Below, piece after piece: positions 1-8,336 of a stretch of 22,056 bases of DNA. Origin of the DNA: a virus. The position numbers and the translations under genes were made by a program. Each line of letters opens with the position of its first letter. Position 1 is the stretch's first letter. The notes below the pieces were generated by a model. That model ran no database searches. It saw nothing but the letters and a program-made list of their open reading frames with translations, and was not told where the DNA came from. The stretch is from the IMG/VR virus record IMGVR_UViG_3300020200_000208, positions 1 to 22,056 of that record. The stretch is one strand, 5' to 3'.

Positions 1-1190
1 AAGTAGCCGAGTGGATTGCAACAATATTTGTTGGCGCATGGGATGGTCTTAAAATTGCTATTGGGTTTGTATGGGACATAATTACATGGGGCTGGGGTAT
101 AATTGGTCCTATATTGAGTCAACTGTGGGATTGGTTGTGGACTGGAATTAAATTTGCCTGGGAAGGCATAAAAAATGCTGTAGAGATTTTGTGGAATGTA
201 GCTCAAAATTGGTGGAGATGGCTGGAGCCAATATTGAGTCAACTATGGGATTGGTTGTGGACTGGCATTAAATTTGCATGGGATGCTATTGTCACAGCAG
301 TGCAAAATGTTTGGGGCGCAATTAAATCAATGTGGGAAAATGTGTTCCCAGTATTAAAGAAATTAGGTGAATTCATAAAAACTGGGGTTCAGTTTGCTAT
401 TGAAAAAGTTATAGATGTTTGGAATGGATTAAAAAATGCTTTCCAAAGTGTATATGATTTCGTAAAGCCTATTATTGAAAACATTGGTGGTTTTATTAGA
501 ACTATAATTGGTGGTGCAATTGACTTTATTTCGGGAGCAATAAGTGGAATTCCACATGTGTTTAAGACTATTTTAAATAGCGTATCTGGTTTGTTTAACA
601 GAGTAGTGGGTCTTCTTGGTAATTTTGCATTTCCAAAAACAATATTAAATATACCTGTGCCAGTGATTGGTGGTAAGAAAGTTTCTGATTTTATTAAACT
701 TCCATATCTCCCAACACTCTACAGTGGTGGAAAAGTTGGTTCGTATATGAGTGGTGGAATGGCATACATGAAGGGTGGAATGATGTACGGTGCTGGCGGT
801 ATGACATATGGACCGGCTCAACAGGGGATTCCAGCGATCTTACACGGTGGAGAATATGTAATTAATCATAAGGCAGTTCAAAGGATTGGGACAGATATTC
901 TAGATCGTTTAAATACAATGAGATTATCAAAGCCAAACTTGCCAACAATGCCTAGTGTGCCAAATATTAACATGCCAAATATGAGAATAAGTAACGCTGT
1001 TTCTCCTAGCGGTACGACTTCTTCTACACAGAATGTAAATATTTATGTTGACAATTTTATTGGAGAACCAGAGTGGTTTAATGCAATGATGAAAAATTAC
1101 AATACCAAAATTTTGCCAAGAAACCAAAAAACTGCTGGTCTTGAAAATCGTGTTATAAATTCTTACAATGGGATTAACAGGGGTCTGTAA
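1..1190 (+). CDS. Tape-measure protein, C-terminal part (5' end outside window)
   Basis: The reading frame is open from the window edge (first full codon at 3), so this is the end of a longer gene. Tape-measure proteins set tail length and line the tail tube. The first ~200 visible residues are Trp-rich, hydrophobic 40-residue repeats, each ending in Pro, with a repeated core ILSQLWDWLWTGIKFAW. A Gly/Met-rich segment follows (YMSGGMAYMKGGMMYGAGG), then the motif IPAILHGGEYVINHKAVQRIG. The LHGGEYVI-type motif near the C-terminus is typical of phage tape-measure proteins. Position just before two distal-tail-type proteins and a tip/hub protein fits standard siphovirus order. A TTG at 114 could be read as a start, but the open frame continues upstream through similar repeat sequence, so it is internal. 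The stop overlaps the next start (TAATG). Confidence 0.85.
   Translation, partial: VAEWIATIFVGAWDGLKIAIGFVWDIITWGWGIIGPILSQLWDWLWTGIKFAWEGIKNAVEILWNVAQNWWRWLEPILSQLWDWLWTGIKFAWDAIVTAVQNVWGAIKSMWENVFPVLKKLGEFIKTGVQFAIEKVIDVWNGLKNAFQSVYDFVKPIIENIGGFIRTIIGGAIDFISGAISGIPHVFKTILNSVSGLFNRVVGLLGNFAFPKTILNIPVPVIGGKKVSDFIKLPYLPTLYSGGKVGSYMSGGMAYMKGGMMYGAGGMTYGPAQQGIPAILHGGEYVINHKAVQRIGTDILDRLNTMRLSKPNLPTMPSVPNINMPNMRISNAVSPSGTTSSTQNVNIYVDNFIGEPEWFNAMMKNYNTKILPRNQKTAGLENRVINSYNGINRGL
3..590 (+). repeat. 120-bp (40-residue) tandem repeats in the tape-measure gene
   Basis: Units start at about 111, 231, 351 and 471, with a 36-codon remnant from 3 to 110. Every unit boundary falls after a Pro codon (GP, EP, FP, KP), giving an exact 40-residue period. 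Units 111-230 and 231-350 are nearly identical in DNA over their first ~50 bases, which implies recent duplication. The later units have diverged to about the level of shared hydrophobic pattern. Confidence 0.8.
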
Positions 1191-1585
1191 TGACAATAGT
1201 TAATTTATTAACAATTAATAATACAGAGATAACTGCTCACAACAGAAAACTTGGCATTGACGAAGAAATATCTGCAAACGATATAGATTTGGCTTCTGGG
1301 CATAAAAGAAGATTTTATACGAAAAATAAAAAAAGGTTTAATTTAACATGGTCGTATTTGCCAAATTTGGCAAACAAAACTGTAGACAATAGAGCTGCTC
1401 GTGATTTTTTATTTAGCATTGCAAACATTTCTAACTATGTTTCTTTTTCAATTGAATTAGAACCGGCTGGCGGCTTCGTCAATTATGATTGCTATCTGGA
1501 GTCATATAACGAATCCTTGTTAAGGCGAGATTTGACAACTGGCTGTATTTATTACGATGTCTCTATGACATTGACGGAGCGATAA
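1190..1585 (+). CDS. Distal-tail-type structural protein, short paralogue
   Basis: A 131-residue protein directly after the tape measure. I do not recognise it by exact family, but it is clearly paralogous to the C-terminal half of the next gene. Shared landmarks in order are HNRKLGID (partner HNRTLAMD), FNLTWSYLPN (FNLSWSWLPN), TVDNRAARDF (TVDHGSGRDF) and SYNESLLRRDL (NYNETLIRRDL). Position between tape measure and hub suggests a distal tail (Dit-like) or tail-tip ring protein; that role is inference from gene order. The start ATG at 1190 overlaps the previous stop and has AGGGG upstream. Confidence 0.6.
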   Translation: MTIVNLLTINNTEITAHNRKLGIDEEISANDIDLASGHKRRFYTKNKKRFNLTWSYLPNLANKTVDNRAARDFLFSIANISNYVSFSIELEPAGGFVNYDCYLESYNESLLRRDLTTGCIYYDVSMTLTER

Positions 1586-1586
1586 T

Positions 1587-2429
1587 ATGCCAAGTCAATT
1601 TAGTTACTACTCATTTTCAGAGCCATTAAATTCGGGTATTGATTTTTATACAGCAGATGCTGCTGTTCTTATTGAATCAAATTTATTGATTGAATCAAAT
1701 GTAACAATAAATGCTTCAAAAACTTCATTTGCTATATCAAATCAAAGCATTGAAAGTAGCGTTGTTGTTTCTGCTATTAGGACAAAATTTGCCGTAATTA
1801 ATTTAGACGCTACAGTAACAACAACCACTAACGCAATAACATTCAGGATAGTAACTGTTTCTGCATCGCTTTCTGCTACGGTCTCAATGACTACAGGTAG
1901 TAAGATAATTCTTGCAAATATTCGTATTGCGCTTCAAAATTTTGGGGCCATGTTTATTGAACCGTTTATTTTGTTTGAAAATGATGTCAATGCGGCAATT
2001 TATTCCTCAATACATAGAACACTAATTATGATTGATGGTAAACCATTAACAAATCACAATAGAACATTGGCTATGGACGTAGAACCAATTTTTGTTGAAA
2101 ATAGAAATTGGAATAATAGAAAAAATAGATATTATAAATCTCAAAACAGGTCTGGGCGAAAAGTATTTAATTTGTCTTGGTCTTGGTTGCCAAATTCAAT
2201 AAATTATACTGTAGATCATGGAAGTGGGCGCGATTTTATTCACCAAATAGCGGCTGACCCAAGAGGGCATGTGTTAAAAATTATTAATTTAGATGAATCT
2301 GGCACAACCCCATATACAGAAACAAGTTATAATGTATTGATAAAAAATTATAATGAAACATTAATTAGGAGAGACTTAAGTAATGATGTGTATTTTTGGG
2401 ATTGCTCAATGAGCTTAGAAGAGGTTTAA
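1587..2429 (+). CDS. Distal-tail-type structural protein with extra N-terminal domain
   Basis: A 280-residue protein. Residues ~150-280 repeat the whole fold of the upstream 131-residue protein (HNRTLAMD, FNLSWSWLPN, TVDHGSGRDF, NYNETLIRRDL). Residues ~1-145 have no counterpart there and are rich in Ser, Thr, Val, Ile and Asn in alternating patterns (such as VLIESNLLIESNVTINAS and VTVSASLSATVSMTTGS). This suggests a beta-rich, possibly repetitive decoration domain, perhaps exposed on the tail tip. A GGAG Shine-Dalgarno precedes the ATG by about 6 nt. Probably a tail-tip ring or second Dit-like protein that arose by duplication and domain gain. Confidence 0.6.
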   Translation: MPSQFSYYSFSEPLNSGIDFYTADAAVLIESNLLIESNVTINASKTSFAISNQSIESSVVVSAIRTKFAVINLDATVTTTTNAITFRIVTVSASLSATVSMTTGSKIILANIRIALQNFGAMFIEPFILFENDVNAAIYSSIHRTLIMIDGKPLTNHNRTLAMDVEPIFVENRNWNNRKNRYYKSQNRSGRKVFNLSWSWLPNSINYTVDHGSGRDFIHQIAADPRGHVLKIINLDESGTTPYTETSYNVLIKNYNETLIRRDLSNDVYFWDCSMSLEEV

Positions 2430-5400
2430 ATGCTTCAATACGGCTTATATAACAAACAAATATCAACATCTTTTAATAATGCTATTAGTGGCATTGCTCA
2501 AAGCGTTAAACCTTTAATATTTATTGACTGGTTAGATAGTCGTCACATTGATAAATTGAGTAATACTGATATTGCAACAAGCAATTATACAAATTCTAAA
2601 ATTACGGAAAATACAGTAAATCTCAATGTTGCTGGAATGTTAGCTAATGGTAGAACATTATCCGCCAATGAGATATTAATGAATAGATCCAGGGGCGCTG
2701 ATTTTTATTTTACTCCAAATGAATCAATTAATGGTGTAGAACGACAGTCATTTACTTGGGCTGTATGTGATGCAAAAGACATAAATGGCGATGTAATTAC
2801 AGCTAATGGCCAGTGGCATTGTTTGCCCCCAACAAAAGAAGAAAATTATGAATTTGGATATCAATCATCTGTAAAAAGCACGAACTCATTACATGCAACA
2901 TTCAGCGGCTATCAATTTACTACCCCAGTTGTTCTAACATATGTTTTTACAGAAAGAAAAGTTAATATAATTAAAATAATAACTTCAGAATATAATGGTC
3001 AAATAAAAAGTTATAATATAAAAGCATATAATAGTACGGTAAATCTTGTATATGATGAAAATGGTACAATCCCAGAAAACAATTATTTTTTTCAACACTA
3101 TCTATACAATATAAGTACAAATGATATTAATAAAATTGTTTTAACAATTTATACAACAAAAAATCCATTAGATTATGCAAGAATAAATGAAGTTGCCCCA
3201 ATTTATCGTCTTGACATGACCGATTATGTAATGAACTTTGGTGTGTCAAAAGTAAGAGATGTGCATGAAACAAGTTTACCAATTGCCGGCAGTGGGAGTA
3301 ATACATCTTCAATTACATTTGATAACACCGGAAAAGAGTTTAATTTATTTAATTCAAGTTCTCTTTTTGGTAAATATATGAAAAAAGATCTTGCCGTTCA
3401 TGTTCACGCCGGATGGCAAATACATTACTATAGCACTCAATTTGTAGAAGCTATTCTTTCTGCCAATGTTGCTGCCAATGCTACTGTTTGGACAGTAAAT
3501 AGTGTAAATGATTTTCCAGCCGGTGGAAGCGGGAATTACTATTTACTTACAATAGAACCAAATAGTGTTAATCAAGAAATAGTTATTGCAAGTAAAGGTA
3601 ATAATAATTCTTTTAACATTATAGAAAGAGGGGTTGGAAATACTTTGGCAAGAGCCCATAGTGCAAATTCCATAATTAAGTTTGATATTTATGAATATGT
3701 GCCGTATGGTGTTTTTTATATTGATGAGTGGCAGGCAACATCATCAAGCATGAATGTTGCTGCAAATTTAACAGATAGAAGTAAATTTAATAATGAAAAA
3801 ATGTTGACAAAGGGGTTTTTGCTTCAAGATTCTACTGTTGCAGAGGCTGTTGAGCATTTATTGTTAATGACAAATTTCCCCAAAAAAGATATTAAATATT
3901 TATGCCCCCCTTCAAAAAGTTATAAAAAAAATAATGCTATTTTGCACTATGGATTTGATGAAAATAGCAAAGACAGAGCCAATTCTCAAAAAATTGTTTC
4001 AACATCTTTGCGAGCAAGATTTGTTCAAGCACCATCTTCTGATTTGCATTCGGTTTTCGATATTCAATTAGATGCAAATGACAGGGAGTTAACTCTATAT
4101 GAAAAAGCTCTTGATGTTAAAGCCTATATTAGTCCTTCATTAACCACCACAACATCAGCCATATCTTCCAGTAACCAACTTGCTCTTGATTTTGTATCTG
4201 GTCAATTTACTGATAAAAATTCAGTAGTAGTAAGAGAATATTTTAATGGCGTATTTGATGGATATTATGTCCCAAGCGCAACTGGTGATTACCAAATATT
4301 ATTAGCAATTAATAAAGGCGGGTGCCGGGTTTATTTAAATAAAATATTAATTATAGATGAATGGAGACTAGTTGATTCCGGGTCTAGTTCGACAGTAACT
4401 TTTTCTTCAAACGAATTTGCATTAACTGCTGGCAAGGCTTATGAATTAAGAATTGAATTCTTTACACAAAATTATGTTGCCGGGGAGCCGTTTAAAATAT
4501 CTCTTGGTAGAACATTTAATGGGAGTCAAGGCAATATATATGCAAATGAATGCTACACAATGGTTGCTAATGATAAAATTGGTGTTAAAAATGATAATAC
4601 ATATTTAACATTTGCATCAAACTCATGGACCCCTACGGCTGATGTTAATGTAATTGAAAGATCATCCAGAAGAAATGACGCGATATATTTAGGGAATGTT
4701 GCTATATCTGAGCCAAGTGGCGTTGTTTCGGACAGCAGTAGTAAAAGCATTTTATTGTCATCCAACGCATACCTAAGAACTCCGTATCATATATCTTATA
4801 ATATTTTTGATACAGCATCACTTTTGTATACCGGTGAATTTACTATTCAAATATTTTTAAAATTTCATAACGGGAGCTTCTCTAACGATGGTGAATATAT
4901 TAGTAATTGGAGCAATGCTAATCCAAGTTCGGGTTTTGAGTTTTTTAATTCCAATTCATCTAATGGATTTAAATTTGTATCAAGTTCTGGAATTCAAACC
5001 ATAAGCAGCAATACTGCTTTATCTAATTCAATTTATAATCATCTTGCTGTTACATATAAAAATAATGTTTTACAATATTATATTAATGGAAATTTATCTA
5101 ACACTGTTACAACATCGGGTACTTTAGTTTCTTTTGCAGATAAAGATTTAACTTTTGGTGGAAGAGGGGCTGGCTTTTCAAGTGGCGCCGAGGTTGCGCC
5201 GGCAGTAAAGAGAAGTTTTTATATTGATGAATTTGTAATTCATAATAAACAATTTACTTCTGGTGAAATTAAAAATAATTATATTGAAACCCAAATGAAA
5301 GAAGTGAGGATTATGCCATTTATATATGGCAATGATTCTTCTATTCAAGCAGTAATTGACAATATAAGTTTAGCCGATCTGGGTAGATTTTATATAGACG

Positions 5401-6425
5401 AAAACAACATAGCCCAATATGAGCATTTTAATAGATTTTTTGAATCATCAATAGATCAACATGCAAATGTGCAATACCAATTATCGGATTCAGACAACAT
5501 TATTGATGCAAGTTACAATGTTCAATTGCAAACAAATAAAGTTGTTGTAAAAATTAATGGCGTTGCTAATAATTTAATTAATAAACAAAGTCTTTGGAGA
5601 GCCGAAGATCCAACAACGCTTGGGGTTACACAATTATCAAGCGCAATGTCCAGCAATGATACATCTATAAATGTTTTATCAACGGATAACCCTTATTTTG
5701 CAAAATCTGGTTATCTTAAAATAAATAATGAAATTATTAAATACGGTAATACAACAAGCAATTCATTTTTAACCTTAGAGCGGGGCATGTTTGATACATC
5801 TATTGCTTCTCATAATGCCAATACTTTAGTTAGAGAAGTAAAAAATTATGATTTATTGTATGACAAGGCCCCGGCTTTCAAGATTGAAAACCCATTAATT
5901 ACAAATATGAGCACTGTTAATCCTCCAAAAATAGAATTGATCAAATATAATCCAACATCTTTTGGTGCTAAATTAATATTAGCCGCCTCCAATAACACAG
6001 TCAATGGAGATATTGTTTACATTGAAGGAGAAAATCCACTAACTGGGGAAAAGCATTTTGCTGGCATTGCTGGGATTCCAGTTGTTATAACTGATAAAAC
6101 CGGTGATGTTAAAGAACAAAAAGCAGTATTAGATGATAATATAAGAAAATATGGTCTTAAAGAAATAATAATAGAAAATGAATTTATTACTGATTTAACA
6201 CATGCTCAAAATTTAGCTAATTTTATTATTAATAAAATGTCAGATCCGGTTCCTATTATCAATTTAAATATATTGCCAATACCAAAATTACAACTTGGGG
6301 ATAGAATAAGGATCTCTTCTTTAAATTCTTTTGATATAATTAATGGTGATTATTGGGTTATTAGTACAGATTTTACATATGATTCAACTGTATCTCAATC
6401 ACTAGTAATAAGGAAGGTAGTTTAA
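2430..6425 (+). CDS. Large tail-tip/baseplate hub protein with discoidin-, PA14- and LamG-like domains
   Basis: At 1331 residues this is the largest gene in the window. The N-terminus (KPLIFIDWLDSRHI) and the C-terminal end (NILPIPKLQLGDRIRISS) look like phage tail-tip/hub proteins. Between them I see: a discoidin-like beta segment (~residues 100-260, with INKIVLTIYT); a small module at ~338-415 and again at ~1066-1133 with the tail motif pattern 'ERG.G/F.T...A..H.AN....'; a PA14-like domain (~585-695: GYYVPSATGDYQ, VYLNKILIIDEW, LTAGKAYELRIEFF); and a LamG/concanavalin-like jelly roll (~785-955: FTIQIFLKF, HLAVTYKNNVLQYYINGNL, FYIDEFVIHNKQFTSGEI). These domains generally bind glycans, so the protein probably contacts host surface polysaccharide while closing the tail tip. 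GAGG precedes the start. Confidence 0.75.
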   Translation: MLQYGLYNKQISTSFNNAISGIAQSVKPLIFIDWLDSRHIDKLSNTDIATSNYTNSKITENTVNLNVAGMLANGRTLSANEILMNRSRGADFYFTPNESINGVERQSFTWAVCDAKDINGDVITANGQWHCLPPTKEENYEFGYQSSVKSTNSLHATFSGYQFTTPVVLTYVFTERKVNIIKIITSEYNGQIKSYNIKAYNSTVNLVYDENGTIPENNYFFQHYLYNISTNDINKIVLTIYTTKNPLDYARINEVAPIYRLDMTDYVMNFGVSKVRDVHETSLPIAGSGSNTSSITFDNTGKEFNLFNSSSLFGKYMKKDLAVHVHAGWQIHYYSTQFVEAILSANVAANATVWTVNSVNDFPAGGSGNYYLLTIEPNSVNQEIVIASKGNNNSFNIIERGVGNTLARAHSANSIIKFDIYEYVPYGVFYIDEWQATSSSMNVAANLTDRSKFNNEKMLTKGFLLQDSTVAEAVEHLLLMTNFPKKDIKYLCPPSKSYKKNNAILHYGFDENSKDRANSQKIVSTSLRARFVQAPSSDLHSVFDIQLDANDRELTLYEKALDVKAYISPSLTTTTSAISSSNQLALDFVSGQFTDKNSVVVREYFNGVFDGYYVPSATGDYQILLAINKGGCRVYLNKILIIDEWRLVDSGSSSTVTFSSNEFALTAGKAYELRIEFFTQNYVAGEPFKISLGRTFNGSQGNIYANECYTMVANDKIGVKNDNTYLTFASNSWTPTADVNVIERSSRRNDAIYLGNVAISEPSGVVSDSSSKSILLSSNAYLRTPYHISYNIFDTASLLYTGEFTIQIFLKFHNGSFSNDGEYISNWSNANPSSGFEFFNSNSSNGFKFVSSSGIQTISSNTALSNSIYNHLAVTYKNNVLQYYINGNLSNTVTTSGTLVSFADKDLTFGGRGAGFSSGAEVAPAVKRSFYIDEFVIHNKQFTSGEIKNNYIETQMKEVRIMPFIYGNDSSIQAVIDNISLADLGRFYIDENNIAQYEHFNRFFESSIDQHANVQYQLSDSDNIIDASYNVQLQTNKVVVKINGVANNLINKQSLWRAEDPTTLGVTQLSSAMSSNDTSINVLSTDNPYFAKSGYLKINNEIIKYGNTTSNSFLTLERGMFDTSIASHNANTLVREVKNYDLLYDKAPAFKIENPLITNMSTVNPPKIELIKYNPTSFGAKLILAASNNTVNGDIVYIEGENPLTGEKHFAGIAGIPVVITDKTGDVKEQKAVLDDNIRKYGLKEIIIENEFITDLTHAQNLANFIINKMSDPVPIINLNILPIPKLQLGDRIRISSLNSFDIINGDYWVISTDFTYDSTVSQSLVIRKVV

Positions 6426-7687
6426 TGCCGTTTTCAAAAGGGACGTCTGAAAACACAATTTTATTCTTTCAGGGTGGCCATAATCATGATGGTGCATCAT
6501 CTTCTTTAATAGATATAAGTAAATATTCAATTTATGATTTTGTTGTTGGCAAAATAGGCAGCTCTCAGCGCCAAATAACGCAGCAAAGAAATTTTGATAA
6601 TCTTAAAACAGTAATATCTAATATTATAACAACAGATATTTTAGGACCAGCCGGAGTTCGTCTTGGTCCAAATTCAGTTCAATCTGTAAACATTGCTGCT
6701 GGCGCCGTAACCGCAGAGGAATTGGCAGCCAATATTGTATTGGTCAATAATATAATCCAAAGTAACAATTACGTTGCCAATACTTCTGGATGGGCTATTC
6801 ATGGCAATGGGTTTGCTGAGTTTGATATTGCTGTAATCAGAGGAACAATCACTGCTGATTCTATATTTATAAATACCACTAATTACTGGAATTCTAATGG
6901 AACATTTTCCGTTGGCGCTGGAGATAATAGGATGCTCTACAATGGCACAAATTTGGAATTAACAGGAAAAGTTACTGCAACTTCTGGTCAAATTGCTGGG
7001 TGGGCAATTTCTGGAGATAATCTTGTTACTGGCGGTAATTTTTCTGGCGACATGATATTGGGGAAATTTACAGGAAGTGGTAATGGTGGTGGTGTAGCGA
7101 TTGAGGGGCCAGCGGATGGAAACAATAATTTTGGAATTTCAAAACTTATTGGTGGTCAATTGCTTTTAACAACGTCTGTTGAAAATGGTCCTCATACAAC
7201 TTATGGATCTTCTGGGGTTATTTACAGATATGGCACTCAAACATTTGAATTTTACTATAATTCTAGCAGTGATCAGTTATGGGCCTATATAGATGGTCAA
7301 CCATATTGTATACAACAATGCTCGACTTCACCACCGCCCGTCAGCGTCTCACCAACACCATCGCCAGGACCTGAACCAGGACCTGAACCAGGACCTGGAC
7401 CTGGACCTGGACCAGGACCTGAACCAGGACCTGGACCTGGACCAGAACCAGGACCTGGACCTGATCCTTCCCCAACGCCATCGCCTTGCGCTTGCTGTGT
7501 GGGTCAGTTAGTCTTTGAACAACGTTGCTACAACAATGGTCTTCAATTAAGATCTGGGATTTATTATGACGGTTCTTGTGGTGCGGGTGAAGAGTCGGGT
7601 ACTGAATGTAGCGGACAATGTACTGGATGTAGTTGTCCATCGTTTACGCAATGGAATGACTGGACGGACACGGGCATCGGATGCTGA
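6425..7687 (+). CDS. Tail fibre with (Pro-X)n hinge and cysteine-rich C-terminal tip
   Basis: A 420-residue fibre-type protein. The N-terminal half carries phrases common in phage fibres (HNHDGASSSLIDISKYS, GAVTAEELAANIV, AVIRGTITADSI, GQIAGWAISGD). Residues ~302-354 are a low-complexity linker in which nearly every second residue is Pro (17 consecutive PG/PE/PD dipeptides, then PSPTPSP). Residues ~355-420 hold ten Cys in about 66 residues, beginning CACC and ending in a terminal GC, with clusters CSGQCTGCSC; this suggests a disulphide- or metal-stabilised knob. I infer an adhesin with a stiff extended stalk and a distal binding tip. AAGGAAGG lies upstream of the ATG, which sits on the previous stop. 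The cysteine-rich domain matches no family I know by name. Confidence 0.7.
   Translation: MPFSKGTSENTILFFQGGHNHDGASSSLIDISKYSIYDFVVGKIGSSQRQITQQRNFDNLKTVISNIITTDILGPAGVRLGPNSVQSVNIAAGAVTAEELAANIVLVNNIIQSNNYVANTSGWAIHGNGFAEFDIAVIRGTITADSIFINTTNYWNSNGTFSVGAGDNRMLYNGTNLELTGKVTATSGQIAGWAISGDNLVTGGNFSGDMILGKFTGSGNGGGVAIEGPADGNNNFGISKLIGGQLLLTTSVENGPHTTYGSSGVIYRYGTQTFEFYYNSSSDQLWAYIDGQPYCIQQCSTSPPPVSVSPTPSPGPEPGPEPGPGPGPGPGPEPGPGPGPEPGPGPDPSPTPSPCACCVGQLVFEQRCYNNGLQLRSGIYYDGSCGAGEESGTECSGQCTGCSCPSFTQWNDWTDTGIGC
7364..7465 (+). repeat. Hexanucleotide repeat encoding the Pro-X hinge
   Basis: Seventeen consecutive hexamers of form CC(A/T)GGA, CC(A/T)GAA or CCTGAT. Each encodes Pro-Gly, Pro-Glu or Pro-Asp. 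Gain or loss of any unit keeps the fibre in frame, so the linker length can change by strand slippage without breaking the protein. It is much richer in G+C than the surrounding sequence. Confidence 0.9.
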
Positions 7688-7728
7688 TAGAATAGAATAT
7701 AGAATATTGAGCAAAGACAGGAGAAAAT

Positions 7729-8115
7729 ATGTTACTTGAAATTCCAGAAAATCCAGATTTAAGACCAGTAAAGTTCTTTGCTGTGCTTGTAGACAATGAG
7801 TATACTGGAGTTATATCTTTTGTGGAATCAGAAGATTCATACATGATTAGGTTGATGGATGGATTAAATCAAAGTCCAAATATAAATCCAATTTCCCAAG
7901 AAGAAGGTTCTACACTAAATTCATATAAAATATATAATGTTTCAGTAAACGAAGAAAATTATGGGAAAATATTTTGGCCAGATATACAAAATGAACAAGC
8001 GGTAATAGCTGGTTTGGAATCAAATCCGACCATTATTCCGGTAACAAAAGAGCAAATAAGTGGAATTAGCATTGGGTGGGTGTGGAATGGCACTAATTTT
8101 GTAGCCCCGCAATGA
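7729..8115 (+). CDS. Small hypothetical phage protein (fibre-associated?)
   Basis: A 128-residue protein of unrecognised family. A strong Shine-Dalgarno (CAGGAG, 6 nt before ATG) marks the start after a 41-nt AT-rich gap. The C-terminus GISIGWVWNGTNFVAPQ resembles the terminal 'GW.WNGT.F..P' tail found on small proteins beside fibre genes in many marine and freshwater phages. A fibre accessory or assembly role is inference only. No catalytic motif, signal peptide or membrane segment is visible. The stop overlaps the next start (ATGA). Confidence 0.55.
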   Translation: MLLEIPENPDLRPVKFFAVLVDNEYTGVISFVESEDSYMIRLMDGLNQSPNINPISQEEGSTLNSYKIYNVSVNEENYGKIFWPDIQNEQAVIAGLESNPTIIPVTKEQISGISIGWVWNGTNFVAPQ

Positions 8116-8336
8116 ACGCTTGGCAAGAATATAAAAAAAAAATTGGGGATGCCGGACCTTGGAATTTGTTAAATCCCGCCAATTATACCAATGATGAGTT
8201 AGGCAAAAAAAGATATGAAATATGCCTCACCTGCCCAGAACTAATTGATCTAACAAAGCAATGCAGGCAATGCGGATGCTTTATGATTCTTAAAACTAAA
8301 CTTAAGACGGCAGTATGCCCATTAAAGAAATGGTAA
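8112..8336 (+). CDS. Small six-cysteine, probable zinc-binding protein
   Basis: A 74-residue protein with Cys at 38, 41, 51, 54, 56 and 69 (CLTC, CRQCGC, CP) and a C-terminal LKKW. The two CxxC pairs suggest a zinc ribbon or other metal cluster. The start overlaps the previous stop by 4 nt and has no evident Shine-Dalgarno, so it is probably translated by coupling. Its end overlaps the oxygenase gene downstream. Function unknown; the tight coupling suggests the two are made together. Confidence 0.6.
   Translation: MNAWQEYKKKIGDAGPWNLLNPANYTNDELGKKRYEICLTCPELIDLTKQCRQCGCFMILKTKLKTAVCPLKKW

Noticed and set aside
114-116. TTG start for the tape-measure fragment
   Set aside because: The frame is open to the window edge and upstream residues follow the same 40-residue pattern, so the gene is simply cut by the window.
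7364-7465. Possible CRISPR-like array
   Set aside because: Repeats are 6 nt, contiguous, coding and without spacers.
7293-7640. Open frames on both strands over the Pro-X repeat
   Set aside because: They are by-products of the hexamer repeat (Gln-Asp-Leu and Val-Gln-Val runs) and overlap the well-supported fibre gene.
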